Below are positions 1 through 7,581 of a DNA stretch of 13,385 nt, piece by piece (positions within the stretch are counted from its first letter, which is position 1; each line of letters starts with the position of its first letter). A model generated the notes under the pieces. That model ran no database searches, was not told the origin of the DNA, and saw nothing but the letters and a program-made list of their open reading frames with translations. This DNA comes from Geopsychrobacter sp. (lineage in GTDB: Bacteria; Desulfobacterota; Desulfuromonadia; Desulfuromonadales; Geopsychrobacteraceae), in assembly GCA_021647445.1 (NCBI GenBank), contig JAKIUS010000005.1, positions 1-13,385 of the forward strand, given 5' to 3'. The position numbers and the translations under genes were made by a program.

Positions 1-211
1 TTGGATCTTTGACCATCTCCAGATGGATGTCGCTGATCTCTTTGACAATCAATGGAAAACCGATCTTTTCGGCGGCAAATTTGGCCTTGCCGGCACCGAA
101 GAATGGTGTGACAAAGGAGATGCCGGTGACTTCAATCCCCTGGCGCATTAAGGTCATGGCCGCCAGGCTGCTGTCGAGTCCGCCTGACAAGAGGCCGAGT
201 GCTTTACTCAT
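1..211 (-). CDS. PP-loop ATPase / tRNA thiolation-like protein, N-terminal part (cut by window edge)
   Basis: Only the first 70 codons are in the window; the gene runs off its left end. The protein begins MSKALGLLSGGLDSSLAAM, and residues 9-14 (SGGLDS) are the pyrophosphate-binding PP-loop of the adenine-nucleotide alpha-hydrolase superfamily. That superfamily includes the tRNA 2- and 4-thiouridine enzymes MnmA and ThiI. The beta-strand/helix layout after the loop fits an ATP-binding Rossmann-like domain. The ATG at 209-211 is preceded by a GGAG eight bases upstream, which supports this start. Deltaproteobacterial genomes often carry such MnmA/ThiI-like proteins of unassigned substrate; the part seen here cannot decide between tRNA modification and another adenylation reaction. 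It is transcribed divergently from moaA. Confidence 0.75.
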   Translation of the reverse strand, partial: MSKALGLLSGGLDSSLAAMTLMRQGIEVTGISFVTPFFGAGKAKFAAEKIGFPLIVKEISDIHLEMVKDP

Positions 212-330
212 ATTTATTCTCCATTGTTCTTGATATTGTTATGTAGGAATATGCCGCAGGGTAGCACGCTTTTTCGATGAGAGACAACCCCTGCAGATGA
301 GGTATTTGGTTGGAAAATGTTCCATTTATC

Positions 331-359
331 TTGTTTGGGAAGGGTGTAAAAGGTATGCT
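331..359 (+). promoter_or_regulatory. candidate sigma-70 promoter of moaA
   Basis: TTGTTT at 331-336 and TATGCT at 354-359 are separated by 17 bases and would start transcription about 30 bases before the moaA GTG. The -35 box matches the consensus at only three positions and the -10 box at four, so this is a weak call. A 6-bp inverted repeat GCAGGG/CCCTGC (256-261 and 289-294) lies further upstream in the same intergenic region; I could not recognise a molybdenum-cofactor riboswitch there. Confidence 0.25.
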
Positions 360-395
360 GAAACCCTTGAAGAAGCAGTTCTGGAGGATTTTCTG

Positions 396-1382
396 GTGCG
401 CGATACCTTTGATCGAAAAATTGACTACCTTCGTATATCGGTGACCGACCGTTGCAATCTGCGTTGCCGTTACTGCATGCCCGAAGAGGGGGTTCCTTCT
501 ATCGGTAATGGGCAGGAGCTCTCCTTCGAAGAGATCTATCGTATCGCGAAGGTGGCGGTTGAGCAGGGGGTGCGCAAGATCCGTTTGACTGGTGGTGAGC
601 CCCTGGTGCGTAAAGGCTTGATCCCTTTTATTGAGCGACTCTGTCAACTTCCCCAGCAACCCGAATTGACCCTGACAAGTAATGGACTGTTGCTCGCCGA
701 GCAGGCCGCCGAACTCAAGCGTGTGGGGCTTCAGAGGGTCAACATCAGTCTTGACACCTTGGATCCGGAACGCTTTGCCCAGATTACGCGTCGTCCTGGA
801 TTGGATCGGGTGCTGGCCGGAATTGACGCTGCCGAGCAAAATGGACTTTGGCCCCTTAAGCTTAATATGGTTCCGATTCGCGGGGTCAATGCCGACGAGA
901 TTGCCGATTTTGCGCGTTTGACCTTCGAACGTGATTGGCAGGTGCGTTTTATCGAGTTTATGCCGGTCAGCGGCGGCCTCGATTATCCACCCGAAAGCCG
1001 TTTTCCGGCGGCCGAAATCGTCGCTGCGTTGAAATCGATTGCCCCCTTGCAGGAGATCGCGCGTCAGGGGCCTGCAGGTCCTGCGCGACTCTTTCGGCTG
1101 GCAGGTGCCAAGGGCGTTGTTGGCGTGATTCCTGCGGTTTCTGAGCACTTTTGCGGGAAATGCAACCGACTGCGTCTGACTTCGGATGGCTTCTTGCGGC
1201 CCTGCCTCTTCTGTGCGGACGAGATCGACCTGCGGACGCCCTTGCGCGCCGGTTGTGATGATGACGAACTGGTGCGTCTGCTGCGTGGCGCGGTTCAGAT
1301 CAAACCGGAACGTCATCGTATCGCCGAAGAGAAGGGGAATATCCCGGCCCGGGGACGTAAAATGCAGGGGATTGGGGGCTGA
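396..1382 (+). CDS. moaA: GTP 3',8-cyclase MoaA (molybdenum cofactor biosynthesis)
   Basis: Radical-SAM enzyme that, with MoaC, converts GTP to cyclic pyranopterin monophosphate, the first step of molybdopterin synthesis in the cytoplasm. The N-terminal cluster motif is C20-x3-C24-x2-C27 (DRCNLRCRYCM), followed by LTGGEPLVRKG. The C-terminal second [4Fe-4S] site uses C253, C256 and C270 (CGKCNRLRLTSDGFLRPC), and the protein ends in the Gly-Gly tail needed for activity in this family. I chose GTG at 396 because GGAGG (383-387) sits eight bases upstream and the protein then starts like other MoaA proteins (DTFDRKIDYLRISVTDRC). It is 328 residues, the usual family length. The reading frame is open further upstream to 297, but that extension has no MoaA character. 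It stands alone on the plus strand; moaC, moaD and moaE are not in the window. Confidence 0.96.
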   Translation: MRDTFDRKIDYLRISVTDRCNLRCRYCMPEEGVPSIGNGQELSFEEIYRIAKVAVEQGVRKIRLTGGEPLVRKGLIPFIERLCQLPQQPELTLTSNGLLLAEQAAELKRVGLQRVNISLDTLDPERFAQITRRPGLDRVLAGIDAAEQNGLWPLKLNMVPIRGVNADEIADFARLTFERDWQVRFIEFMPVSGGLDYPPESRFPAAEIVAALKSIAPLQEIARQGPAGPARLFRLAGAKGVVGVIPAVSEHFCGKCNRLRLTSDGFLRPCLFCADEIDLRTPLRAGCDDDELVRLLRGAVQIKPERHRIAEEKGNIPARGRKMQGIGG

Positions 1383-1404
1383 GGTCGGTGACGGATGACG
1401 GATT

Positions 1405-1439
1405 AAAAAAGGAGCGGCCGGGGGTGGCTGCTCCTTTTT
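1405..1439. terminator. bidirectional rho-independent terminator between moaA and tatA
   Basis: AAAAAGGAGC (1406-1415) pairs with GCTCCTTTTT (1430-1439), extended by GCC/GGC around a short G-rich loop. The flanking A-run and T-run give a U-tract on either strand. It sits in the convergent gap between the moaA stop and the tatA stop, so it can end both transcripts. Confidence 0.88.
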
Positions 1440-1466
1440 CTTTGTTTTGTTATCTGCAGACTAAAA

Positions 1467-1679
1467 TCAGTCTTCTTTTTTTTCTTCTTTGTCGTCCTTC
1501 TTTTTGATTTCTGAAACATCTGCTTCTTCGATCTCTTCGTTCGCGTCACCCATCCCTTTTTTGAAGTTGCGCAGGCCCTTGCCGAGTGCGCCGCCGACTT
1601 GGGGCAGTTTGCCCGCGCCGAAGACAATCATTACCAGAACCAGAATGATCAGCAGTTCCTGAGTGCCGAGTCCGAACAT
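1467..1679 (-). CDS. tatA: Sec-independent (Tat) translocase protein TatA/E
   Basis: Small membrane protein that forms the pore-like component of the twin-arginine translocase, which exports folded and often cofactor-bearing enzymes across the inner membrane. It is 70 residues long, within the TatA/TatE range. The short N-terminal part is followed by one transmembrane helix (about residues 8-20), the F20-G21 hinge, an amphipathic helix ([19 protein letters not shown]), and a charged Lys/Glu/Asp tail. The ATG at 1677-1679 has AAGGAG seven bases upstream. No tatB or tatC is adjacent. Sitting next to molybdenum-cofactor genes is sensible, since molybdoenzymes are classic Tat cargo, but the sequence does not prove functional coupling. 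TatA and TatE cannot be told apart from sequence alone. Confidence 0.93.
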   Translation of the reverse strand: MFGLGTQELLIILVLVMIVFGAGKLPQVGGALGKGLRNFKKGMGDANEEIEEADVSEIKKKDDKEEKKED

Positions 1680-1700
1680 GTTTTCGCTCCTTAAGGTATG

Positions 1701-1747
1701 TTCCCCGCAGTGGGGAAATTTTAGCGTTTATATAAATGTGATCCCAA
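1701..1747 (-). promoter_or_regulatory. candidate tatA promoter and 5' hairpin
   Basis: On the minus strand TTGGGA (1742-1747) and TAAAAT (1718-1723) are 18 bases apart; the -10 box matches consensus at five positions. Transcription would begin near 1711, so the perfect inverted repeat TTCCCC/GGGGAA (1701-1706 and 1712-1717) lies at the very 5' end of the message, upstream of the AAGGAG ribosome binding site. The 10-bp palindrome TTTATATAAA (1727-1736) lies in the spacer. Confidence 0.4.
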
Positions 1748-1858
1748 GCGGATAGCGACCGGGATTCAACAAGATACAATGGTCAACAGAAAAAAACAAT
1801 CCAACTCATATCGGTATACGCTAAGTGGCTGTCGAGCGATACAGATCAAGCAGCTAGG

Positions 1859-3067
1859 TCATGGATGTCCGCTGGGCAGGCGCATCAGCAGCACATCCAC
1901 CAGACTACCAGCTTCGAGGTCAGGTGAACCGATCGTAACCGGTAGAAGCGCGCAGGCCCCTTGCAGGGAACGGTTTTGTCCAGAGCCCTGACGACCTGAG
2001 GGCGTGAAGAGGAAATAATCACCATCAGGCTGTAATCCGCCCCATAAAAAGGTCTGTCGTTTGCCGCCACCGCTGATTTTCTCCTTCAGCCGCACACGCA
2101 GGCGCGGCGGCAATGGGTCCGAGTGACCGGCTAAGCGGCGCAGGGCTGGAAGGGTGAAGATTTCACAGGTTGCTGCCGTTGCTGCCGGATTACCCGGCAG
2201 GCCAAAGATCGGTTTGTCTCCAATTTTTCCGAACAGCACCGGTTTCCCCGGTTTGATGGCGACTTTCCAGAAAATCTTTTCAAACCCGAGACGAACCAAG
2301 GCATCCTGAACCTGGTCCTTGTCTCCGACCGAGACACCGCCGCTGGTCAAGAGCAGATCGGCCTGCAAACCAGCCTGCAGACGTTGGTCGAGATCTTCTT
2401 CTTCGTCTGCGGCGATCCCGAGCTGCACGACTTCGGCCCCCACTTCACGCAGGCGCGCCGTCAGCAGGTGCAGATTCGAATTGATGATCTGCCCCGGGCC
2501 GGGCTGCTGATCAAGTTCGACCAGTTCATCGCCAGTGGAGAGAATCGCTACACGTGGGGCCGGATGCACCTTGACTTGGTTGATCCCTGCCGCCGCGAGC
2601 AGGCCGATTTCCCCGGCGCGCAGGCAGGTGCCCGCTTCAAGCAACAGTTCGTCGTGGCGAAATTCTTCACCCGCCCGGCGGACGTGTTGGCCCGGTTTTA
2701 CGCTAAGGGTCAGGCAGATACACTCACCCTCTTCGCGGACATCTTCCAGAGGAACCACTGTGTCGCAATCGGCGGGGAGCGGGGCGCCGGTCATGATACG
2801 TAGGGCCGAGCCCTGCGCAACTTTTTCGGCAAAAGGGTGGCCAGCATAACTGTGGCCCACAACGGGAAGTCTGCTGCCCGGGGATTGATCGGCAAACTTG
2901 AAGGCAAAGCCGTCCATCGCCGAGTTGTCGGCGGACGGTAGATCCCAACGCGCGCTGACCGCAGTGGCCAGCACCAGTCCGCAGGCTTCTGGCAAGGGTT
3001 TTTCGAGCGCTGGCAGTGGGCTGATATTGTCTAATATCAGCTTGATTGCTTGATCGTAACTAAGCAT
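1859..3067 (-). CDS. moeA: molybdopterin molybdenumtransferase MoeA
   Basis: Inserts molybdate into adenylylated molybdopterin to make Mo-molybdopterin, the step after MogA. The protein is 402 residues, typical of MoeA. Conserved blocks appear in family order: LPSADNSAMDGFA (43-55), MTGAPLPADCDTVVPLE (92-108), STGDEL (177-182), TSGGVSVGDKD (241-251, the molybdopterin-binding fold shared with MogA), and GLPGNPAA (289-296). The C-terminal beta domain follows (RLRVRLKEKISGGGKRQTF). The ATG at 3065-3067 begins only six bases after the TGA of the MOSC gene, so it is probably translated by coupling; the only Shine-Dalgarno-like bases (GAGAG) are rather far upstream. It is the last gene of the mob-mod-moe operon. 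I see no clear terminator after its stop, so some transcripts may read on towards tatA. Confidence 0.96.
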   Translation of the reverse strand: MLSYDQAIKLILDNISPLPALEKPLPEACGLVLATAVSARWDLPSADNSAMDGFAFKFADQSPGSRLPVVGHSYAGHPFAEKVAQGSALRIMTGAPLPADCDTVVPLEDVREEGECICLTLSVKPGQHVRRAGEEFRHDELLLEAGTCLRAGEIGLLAAAGINQVKVHPAPRVAILSTGDELVELDQQPGPGQIINSNLHLLTARLREVGAEVVQLGIAADEEEDLDQRLQAGLQADLLLTSGGVSVGDKDQVQDALVRLGFEKIFWKVAIKPGKPVLFGKIGDKPIFGLPGNPAATAATCEIFTLPALRRLAGHSDPLPPRLRVRLKEKISGGGKRQTFLWGGLQPDGDYFLFTPSGRQGSGQNRSLQGACALLPVTIGSPDLEAGSLVDVLLMRLPSGHP

Positions 3068-3073
3068 CGCTTT

Positions 3074-3511
3074 TCAACTCTCTAGGCGCTGAATGTCATC
3101 TCCGGGTTTGATGACCCCGCTTTCAATGACCTTGGCGAAGATTCCCTCCTTCGGCATGACGCAGTCGCCTGCCTGCTCGTAAATCGCGCAGCGATTGTGG
3201 CATTCCTTGCCGATCTGGGTGACTTCGAGCAGGGTCCCGCCAATTTTCAGGTGAGTGCCGATGGGCAGATTAACCAGGTCAATTCCTGAGGTGGTCAGGT
3301 TCTCGGCAAAGTCGCCACTGTCAACATCCAGACCCAGCGCCTGCATTTTAGCGATGCTCTCTGTTGCCAGCAGGCTGATTTGACGATGCCAGTCCCCGGC
3401 GTGAGCATCGCCCACAATGCCATGGTCTGGTTTCAGTTCGACCTGTGCGACCTGGGTTTTGCGTTCGCCTTTATTTTTACTGGTACAGGTTGCAATGATA
3501 TATGCGGACAT
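3074..3511 (-). CDS. stand-alone MOSC domain protein
   Basis: A 145-residue protein made of a single MOSC domain, the fold found at the C-terminus of Moco sulfurases and in YiiM/YuaD-type proteins and thought to bind molybdopterin or sulfur carriers. Family marks are GIVGDAHAGDWHRQISLL (31-48), the GDFAENLT block (66-73, usually GxFGENLT) and GKECHNRCAI...GDCVMPKEGIFA (101-125), with C104, C108 and C117 as candidate sulfur-handling cysteines. AGGAGG lies just upstream of the ATG at 3509-3511. It sits 33 bases downstream of modC and six bases upstream of moeA, which ties it to molybdenum-cofactor maturation. The reaction of short MOSC proteins in this setting is not established, so I leave the symbol empty. 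Confidence 0.88.
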   Translation of the reverse strand: MSAYIIATCTSKNKGERKTQVAQVELKPDHGIVGDAHAGDWHRQISLLATESIAKMQALGLDVDSGDFAENLTTSGIDLVNLPIGTHLKIGGTLLEVTQIGKECHNRCAIYEQAGDCVMPKEGIFAKVIESGVIKPGDDIQRLES

Positions 3512-3544
3512 CTGATCCTCCTTGATTCAGGTTGCATGGATTGT

Positions 3545-4618
3545 TTATGTGTTCATGATACGGGCTTCACGCGCTTTAAAGACAGCGTAAAGTTCTATTC
3601 CAAGATCAAATTTTTTCATCTGTTCCCAGGCCCGATGACTTATTTCAGCAACTAGTTTCTCTTTTCCCAGCAGCGTTACCCTGACCCGATCCCCTAAGAC
3701 GATCCGTTCGATGACGCGTCCGGCGACAACGTTTTGCGGGCTGCCCCCCGGTGGTTCAGTAAAAAGCGCAACCTCCCAAGGCGCAACCGCCAGGGTCGCT
3801 GGGCCGGGGAGGATGCAATTGAAACGGCCTTGCAGCAAGGTACCGCCCTGACTGAGGAAGATGGGTTTGCTCTCTTCCAGAGAGACCTGGCCGTTGATCA
3901 GGTTGATTCCAGCGAAACGTGCAACAAAATCACTTTGAGGTTCGCGCAACAGCTGGTGATAACTGCCGCTCTGTACGATCTTGCCCTGCTCAATAACCGC
4001 AACACGTTTACGGAACCAGGCGACCTCTTCGGCATCGTGGGTGACCAGCAGGGTTGGAATTTTCAGTGTACCGAGGATCTCATGCAGCCAGCGGCGGATG
4101 GCTCCGCGAGCCGCGGGGTCGAGGGCTGCAGTCGGCTCATCCAGTAGAAGGAGTTGCGGATCAGTAACCAGAGTGCGGGCCAGGGCGACTTTCTGACGTT
4201 CGCCGCCCGATAGGGTCGCGACCTGGCGCTGCGCTAACAGGGAGATTCCCAAGCGTTGGATCAATTCCTTGACCCTGGAATTGCGCAGGTTGCTGGGGGT
4301 TTTCTGCATCCGCAAGCCGAAGGCGATATTCTGTTCCACGTTCAGATGCGGAAAGAGTGCCAGACTCTGAAAGACCATGCCGATCCGTCGTTGCTCGGGC
4401 GGCAGGTTGATGCGCTGTCGTGCGTCGAAGAGCAGTTGCTCGCCCAGGCGGATATGCCCTTCATCCGGCCGATTGAGCCCTGCCAGAAGTCTTAACAGAC
4501 TACTTTTCCCCGCGCCATTGGGGCCGAGTAGTACGGTGACGCCCGGTTCGACCCGTAACTCGATCGACAGGCGATATTGCGCCAGAGAATAGTCTACCCG
4601 GCAATCGAGGGTCTTCAT
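3545..4618 (-). CDS. modC: molybdate ABC transporter ATP-binding protein ModC
   Basis: ATPase that powers molybdate import through ModB, acting on the cytoplasmic face of the membrane. It is 357 residues, matching ModC. Walker A is GPNGAGKS (32-39), Q-loop VFQ (82-84), ABC signature LSGGERQ (136-142), Walker B LLLLDEP (156-162) and switch His194 in VTHD. The C-terminal region (about 290-352, VVAGRVIERIVLGDRVRVTLLG) is a single TOBE/Mop-type domain that in this family can bind molybdate. The ATG at 4616-4618 overlaps the modB TGA by four bases (ATGA). Because the ModE of this operon has no TOBE domain, the ModC TOBE domain is the only one encoded here. A sulfate or iron importer is a less likely reading, given the gene order modE-modA-modB-modC. 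Confidence 0.95.
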   Translation of the reverse strand: MKTLDCRVDYSLAQYRLSIELRVEPGVTVLLGPNGAGKSSLLRLLAGLNRPDEGHIRLGEQLLFDARQRINLPPEQRRIGMVFQSLALFPHLNVEQNIAFGLRMQKTPSNLRNSRVKELIQRLGISLLAQRQVATLSGGERQKVALARTLVTDPQLLLLDEPTAALDPAARGAIRRWLHEILGTLKIPTLLVTHDAEEVAWFRKRVAVIEQGKIVQSGSYHQLLREPQSDFVARFAGINLINGQVSLEESKPIFLSQGGTLLQGRFNCILPGPATLAVAPWEVALFTEPPGGSPQNVVAGRVIERIVLGDRVRVTLLGKEKLVAEISHRAWEQMKKFDLGIELYAVFKAREARIMNT

Positions 4619-5397
4619 ATTCGTTGCTCTTTGGGGGCAATAAATTTGACGATGGTCAGCAGCAGGAGTGAAATAAGTAGCAGCAGGGAGCCGAGGGCGA
4701 AGGCCTCCTGTGGGTCAGCTTCAAAAGCTGAGTAGATCGCCAGCGAGAGGGTTTGGGTGCGACCGGGCAGGTTGCCGGCGAAGAGGATGATGGTGCCGAA
4801 AAGGCCGATCCCTTGTGCCAGTGCCATGATCGCTTCGGCCGTCAATCCGCGCCGCACCAGGGGTAGGCTGAGATGGATAAATGTTTGAAATTCAGAGGCT
4901 CCAAGCAGCAGCGCTGCCTCTTCGAGGCTGCGGTCGATGGTGTCGAAGAGCAGGGCGCAGCGTCGGACAAAATAGGGGGTGACCACAAAGAGTATCGCAA
5001 TAACCACCGCCAGCAGGGTAAAGGGGATGCGTAGTCCCAGCTCCGCCAGCAGGCCGCCCGCCAGCCCCTGCCGTCCGAAAGCGAGCAGCAGGGCGAGCCC
5101 GGCAACGATGGGCGGCATTACCATCGGTAATTCCAGCAGGGTTTCTAAACCATGTCGCAAGCGGGAACGGCAGCGGGAGATGAGATAGGCGCTCGGCAGG
5201 CCGAGCAGAAAAATTGCCGGTAGGGCCAGAAACGAAGAGGCTAGGGTAATCCACAAGGCTTGCAGGACTTCGGGGTTGGTTGCTATGGCGAACAGTTCAA
5301 GGGGATTGGTGGCCAGAAGTAGGGCACTGATCGGCAACAGGATCAGCAACCCCAGCAGAAAGCTTGTGATGACGAGAAAAAGGGTGAAGGGTCGCAT
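4615..5397 (-). CDS. modB: molybdate ABC transporter permease ModB
   Basis: Inner-membrane permease that carries molybdate delivered by periplasmic ModA. It is 260 residues with about five or six hydrophobic helices. The first spans residues 6-28, and LELPMVMPPIVAGLALLLAF (88-107) is a recognisable ModB helix. The ABC-coupling EAA loop is EEAALLLGASEFQTFIHLSLP (159-179), and GTIILFAGNLPGRTQTLSLA (201-220) matches the ModB C-terminal block. I chose ATG at 5395-5397 rather than the in-frame ATG at 5421. GAGG lies nine bases before it, and it starts five bases after the modA TAA, whereas the earlier start would overlap modA and add a charged arginine-rich stretch before the first helix. Confidence 0.94.
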   Translation of the reverse strand: MRPFTLFLVITSFLLGLLILLPISALLLATNPLELFAIATNPEVLQALWITLASSFLALPAIFLLGLPSAYLISRCRSRLRHGLETLLELPMVMPPIVAGLALLLAFGRQGLAGGLLAELGLRIPFTLLAVVIAILFVVTPYFVRRCALLFDTIDRSLEEAALLLGASEFQTFIHLSLPLVRRGLTAEAIMALAQGIGLFGTIILFAGNLPGRTQTLSLAIYSAFEADPQEAFALGSLLLLISLLLLTIVKFIAPKEQRI

Positions 5398-5402
5398 GGT
5401 CT

Positions 5403-6170
5403 TTATCCTCGCTCGGCGCATTGAAAACCCTGTCGGATGAATATTTCTCTCGCCTGTGCTGAGAAGAGGAAATTGATGAAGATGTCGGTCGCAGCCTGTG
5501 CTCCCCTGACCTTGGCCAGTGGGTATTCGGCTTGTGGATTGTGCGCGGCGGGGAGTTCTACCGCACGCAGTTTTCTAGCGCCTGGAGCCGTCAGGTCGGT
5601 TCGATAAACGATGCCGGCATCGATCTCACCTAACAGAAGTTTGGCGATGATCGCCTTGTCCCTATTCTCCTGGCTGACGATATTCTGCTTGATTCGCCGC
5701 ACCAGTCGGGTTCCGTACTGCGGGTCGTTGGCCAGAGCATTAAAGAGGTTCTGGGTGTAACGGCCGACCGGAACTCTGGGATTGCCAACCGCAAGCAGCA
5801 GACCGGGGCGTGCCAAGTCGTTAATGGCCATTGGGCGTGGCTGCAGGTCGCTGCAAAGAGCGATAATCAGGCTGTTGCGCAGCAGTGTCTGTGGATTTTC
5901 GAGCAGTTGCGCTCTATTGAGTCGGCTCATTACTGCCGTGTTTGCTGAGATGAATAAGTCGGCAGGCGCGCCCTGCTCTATCTGGGTCGCCAGGGTCTGG
6001 CTGCCCGCGAAATGCAGGAGAATCTTATCTTCTGGATGTATGCTTTGATAGGCTTGGACGGTCAGTTTAAGCGCCTCGGTTAATGAGGATGCGGCAAAGA
6101 TTGAGAGTTCGTCTGCTGTCGCCAGAGATGGAATCAACAGCATCAGCAGGCCGATTAGAAGCAGCCTCAT
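5403..6170 (-). CDS. modA: periplasmic molybdate-binding protein ModA
   Basis: Captures molybdate (and usually tungstate) in the periplasm and hands it to ModB. It is 255 residues. It starts with a typical Sec signal peptide (MRLLLIGLLMLLIPSLATA, cleavage probably after residue 19), followed by LSIFAASSLTEAL, the anion-binding start of ModA proteins, then FAGSQTLATQIEQGAPADLF and the hinge segments GNPRVPVGRYTQNLF and GEIDAGIVYRTD. Ser28-Ser29 and Ser57 are the expected oxyanion ligands. The ATG at 6168-6170 overlaps the modE stop as ATGA and has AGGAG upstream. The mature N-terminus shows no lipoprotein cysteine, so it should be a free periplasmic protein. Specificity for molybdate over tungstate cannot be read from sequence alone. 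Confidence 0.95.
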   Translation of the reverse strand: MRLLLIGLLMLLIPSLATADELSIFAASSLTEALKLTVQAYQSIHPEDKILLHFAGSQTLATQIEQGAPADLFISANTAVMSRLNRAQLLENPQTLLRNSLIIALCSDLQPRPMAINDLARPGLLLAVGNPRVPVGRYTQNLFNALANDPQYGTRLVRRIKQNIVSQENRDKAIIAKLLLGEIDAGIVYRTDLTAPGARKLRAVELPAAHNPQAEYPLAKVRGAQAATDIFINFLFSAQAREIFIRQGFQCAERG

Positions 6171-6508
6171 TTTTGCTCCTGGTCGGCAAATTTAGCATCG
6201 ATCATTTCATTCAAACCCGATTTCAGCCGCGCAAAACGATCGATCAATTCATGGGCCTTAGGGGTCAGTTGGGTCGAACCGCCACCCTTGCCGCCCTTGC
6301 TCCGCTCAACCAGTGGAAAGGGACAATGCTCTTCCATCTGTCGGAGTTGCGACCAGGCCTTGCGGTAGGAGATGCCGAGTGCTGCCGCCGCCGCGTTCAA
6401 TGAGCCGCCCTGATCGATGGCGCGCAGTAACCGTTCACGACCGTCACCGATCAACGGTTCGCCATCGGCTTCGAGCCAGACTTTGGCGCGGACCCGGATA
6501 GAATTCAT
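6167..6508 (-). CDS. modE: ModE-family DNA-binding regulator, winged-helix domain only
   Basis: A 113-residue LysR-type winged-helix protein matching the N-terminal half of ModE. The helix-turn-helix is at about 36-59 (SLNAAAAALGISYRKAWSQL), and the wing contains VERSKGGKGGGSTQLTPKA (67-85). Full-length enterobacterial ModE is about 260 residues and carries two C-terminal Mop/TOBE molybdate-binding domains; these are absent, and the protein ends shortly after the dimerisation helix. This short form is known in several deltaproteobacterial and other lineages, and how it senses molybdate is unclear. I prefer ATG at 6506-6508, which overlaps the mobAB TGA as ATGA; a GTG at 6515-6517 is possible but too close to the upstream GAGG. 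Being second in the operon suggests autoregulation. Confidence 0.9.
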   Translation of the reverse strand: MNSIRVRAKVWLEADGEPLIGDGRERLLRAIDQGGSLNAAAAALGISYRKAWSQLRQMEEHCPFPLVERSKGGKGGGSTQLTPKAHELIDRFARLKSGLNEMIDAKFADQEQK

Positions 6509-7581
6509 GTCAGGCACCGCCTCTCGATAAAATCACTGATTGCAGCCGGATCATTCAGGTTGAGGCAGGGGACATCTAACGACAGTTGGGTGTCGCTGGC
6601 GACGGCGAGCAGGGTCGGATCCTCATAGTCACCCCGACAGAGCAGGCTGTGTTGCAGCTCTTGGCGGCAGACCTCGATTTTGGGCAGGCTGCTGCGTTTA
6701 AACCCTTCGGTCAGCAGGATATCGACCTTGCCGACAAAGGGTTGTACAAGTTGATCGAAACTCGGTTCGATCTCATGATTCTGGATGAGGGCGGTTTTGG
6801 CTGGCGAGCTGATGGCGGTAAGAGCCGCACCCGCAGCCGCCATCCTCCAACTGTCCTTACCCTCATGATCGATGGTAAATTTATGCGCGTCATGCTTTAA
6901 GGCCCCGACCGTCCAGCCACGGGCCGTGAGTTCGGCAATCAGTTTAACCAGCAGGGTGGTTTTGCCGGTGCCGCTACGCGCGACCAGTGTCAAGACCGGT
7001 GGTGGAGCCTGAAGGCGTTTAAGATCTTGCGGTCGATTGAGGTTGGTCAGCGCGCGTCGCCAGCCATGTGGAAGTTCTTCTTCGCTTAGATATTTGACCT
7101 TAAGTCGCTCCATCAATGCCGTAAGCCGTAGTTTGCCCGCCGCCAGTTGTTCCTCGATGAGCGGGAGCGCCGACCGATGGTAACAGGCGATCAGGGGATC
7201 GCTACCGAATGCGGTGCGCGGGATGACCGCCTGGACATCAGCACGATGCTTCCATAGCCGTTGCAACAATTGCGGTGATGGAAAGGGCAGGTCGCAGGGC
7301 AGGACCAGTACCCATTCAGTTACGGTATTCTGCAGTGCATTGTGTAGCCCGCCGAGGGAGGAACCAGGATACTTGTCGGCGAAGACCGGCAGGTCGACCG
7401 CCGCCAGATCGGTGCGCTCACCGGCAATCTGGACCCGGGGGCAGAGCTGCGAAAGTGCTTGCCGAACATGCACCACCAGCGGTTGACCCTCTAGGGTTAA
7501 AAGGGCCTTGTCGCAGCCCATGCGGCGGCTCTTGCCACCCGCGAGAATAACGCCGGTAATTTCGTTATGCGGAATTTGCAT
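6505..7581 (-). CDS. mobAB: MobA-MobB fusion: molybdenum cofactor guanylyltransferase plus GTP-binding adaptor
   Basis: First gene of the operon, 358 residues. Residues 1 to about 190 are MobA, which attaches GMP to Mo-molybdopterin to form the bis-MGD cofactor of DMSO-reductase-type enzymes. They carry the nucleotide motif LAGGKSRRMGCDKA (13-26), PCDLPF (95-100) and NLNRPQDL (180-187). Residues from about 195 are MobB, a P-loop GTP-binding partner, with Walker A ARSGTGKTT (201-209) and the following GALKHDAH and LLTEGFK blocks. Such fusions are known in this lineage. The ATG at 7579-7581 is the only sensible start, because the MobA fold begins seven residues later. No Shine-Dalgarno precedes it, and the best promoter puts the RNA start on this ATG. 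An in-frame TTG at 7626 lies upstream of the -35 box and is unlikely to be used. Confidence 0.94.
   Translation of the reverse strand: MQIPHNEITGVILAGGKSRRMGCDKALLTLEGQPLVVHVRQALSQLCPRVQIAGERTDLAAVDLPVFADKYPGSSLGGLHNALQNTVTEWVLVLPCDLPFPSPQLLQRLWKHRADVQAVIPRTAFGSDPLIACYHRSALPLIEEQLAAGKLRLTALMERLKVKYLSEEELPHGWRRALTNLNRPQDLKRLQAPPPVLTLVARSGTGKTTLLVKLIAELTARGWTVGALKHDAHKFTIDHEGKDSWRMAAAGAALTAISSPAKTALIQNHEIEPSFDQLVQPFVGKVDILLTEGFKRSSLPKIEVCRQELQHSLLCRGDYEDPTLLAVASDTQLSLDVPCLNLNDPAAISDFIERRCLT

Noticed and set aside
212..395. Molybdenum-cofactor riboswitch upstream of moaA
   Set aside because: Only one 6-bp inverted repeat is visible and I could not match the conserved core of that RNA; the region is also short for it.
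204..1316. 370-codon open frame on the minus strand across moaA
   Set aside because: It lies antisense to a clear MoaA with all motifs, has no recognisable domain, and would overlap the PP-loop gene start. It is a shadow of moaA codon bias.
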